A stretch of 21,905 nucleotides of DNA from contig DASWHK010000104.1 of assembly GCA_036398215.1 (NCBI GenBank), positions 1-21,905 on the forward strand. Direction: 5' to 3'. Under the pieces are notes generated by a model, which saw nothing but the letters and a program-made list of their open reading frames with translations, did no database searches and was not told the DNA's origin. Position 1 is the first letter of the stretch; each line of letters starts with the position of its first letter. A program made the translations under genes and the position numbers. This DNA comes from DASWHK01 sp036398215 (lineage in GTDB: Bacteria > Acidobacteriota > UBA890). Below are positions 21,869 through 21,905 of the stretch, piece by piece.

Positions 21869-21905
21869 TGCGCAGCACCAGCCTGCTCTTGGCGCACTTG
21901 CCTCG

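Noticed and set aside
21696..21878. N-terminal extension of the cupin protein through the attC site
   Set aside because: The extra 61 residues are Arg-rich translation of the attC hairpin. The internal ATG at 21695 has a strong ribosome binding site and a lipoprotein signal peptide.

Overview
This is a GC-rich bacterial chromosome segment, close to fully coding, with 20 recognisable protein genes. I see no tRNA, rRNA, CRISPR array or transposase. High GC, a two-gene M16B peptidase pair, an N-succinylamino-acid-racemase-type enolase beside its COG3375 acyltransferase, and a divergent ATP-type PEP carboxykinase would fit an Acidobacteriota-like (for example Thermoanaerobaculia-like) free-living bacterium. 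That placement is inference, with low confidence.

Layout, left to right. (1) 1-2871, minus strand: pckA followed by a glycyl-tRNA synthetase gene cut by the window edge. (2) 3078-5780, minus: phosphomannomutase/phosphoglucomutase followed by mannose-1-phosphate guanylyltransferase, which together make GDP-mannose for surface glycans. (3) 5824-7296, plus: a DASS/SLC13 anion symporter, divergent from the mutase and convergent with the next operon. (4) 13227-7310, minus: a compact six-gene run: small membrane protein, catalytic M16 peptidase, non-catalytic M16 partner, Nif3/YbgI metal protein, GNAT acyltransferase, and OSBS/N-succinylamino acid racemase. (5) 13407-14849, minus: an NhaC-type antiporter, then an intergenic tract holding three ~55-bp tandem repeats. 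(6) 15043-16477, minus: yqeY followed by a YdjM-type membrane metal-dependent hydrolase. (7) 16692-18512, plus: plsC, a small unknown protein and a rhomboid protease, tightly packed. (8) 18704-20383, plus: a large YtcJ-type amidohydrolase. (9) 20539-21905, minus: a lower-GC accessory end with two short genes (SnoaL-like; cupin lipoprotein), one convincing integron attC site and one attC-like hairpin. I read this as gene cassettes of an integron, or of an attC cluster whose integrase is not in the window.

The most interesting signals are: the integron cassettes at the right end; a near-perfect 24-bp inverted duplication of the last codons of the M16 partner gene; the ~55-bp intergenic tandem repeat built around a 12-bp palindrome; a 21-bp in-frame tandem repeat that adds a loop to ManC; a diverged duplication of the end of the gene preceding the rhomboid gene; and the linkage of a peptidase pair with a proposed D-to-L amino-acid succinylation pathway. 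Several operon-leading genes lack a Shine-Dalgarno sequence and carry a -10-like hexamer 6-8 nt before the start codon, which may indicate leaderless transcripts.
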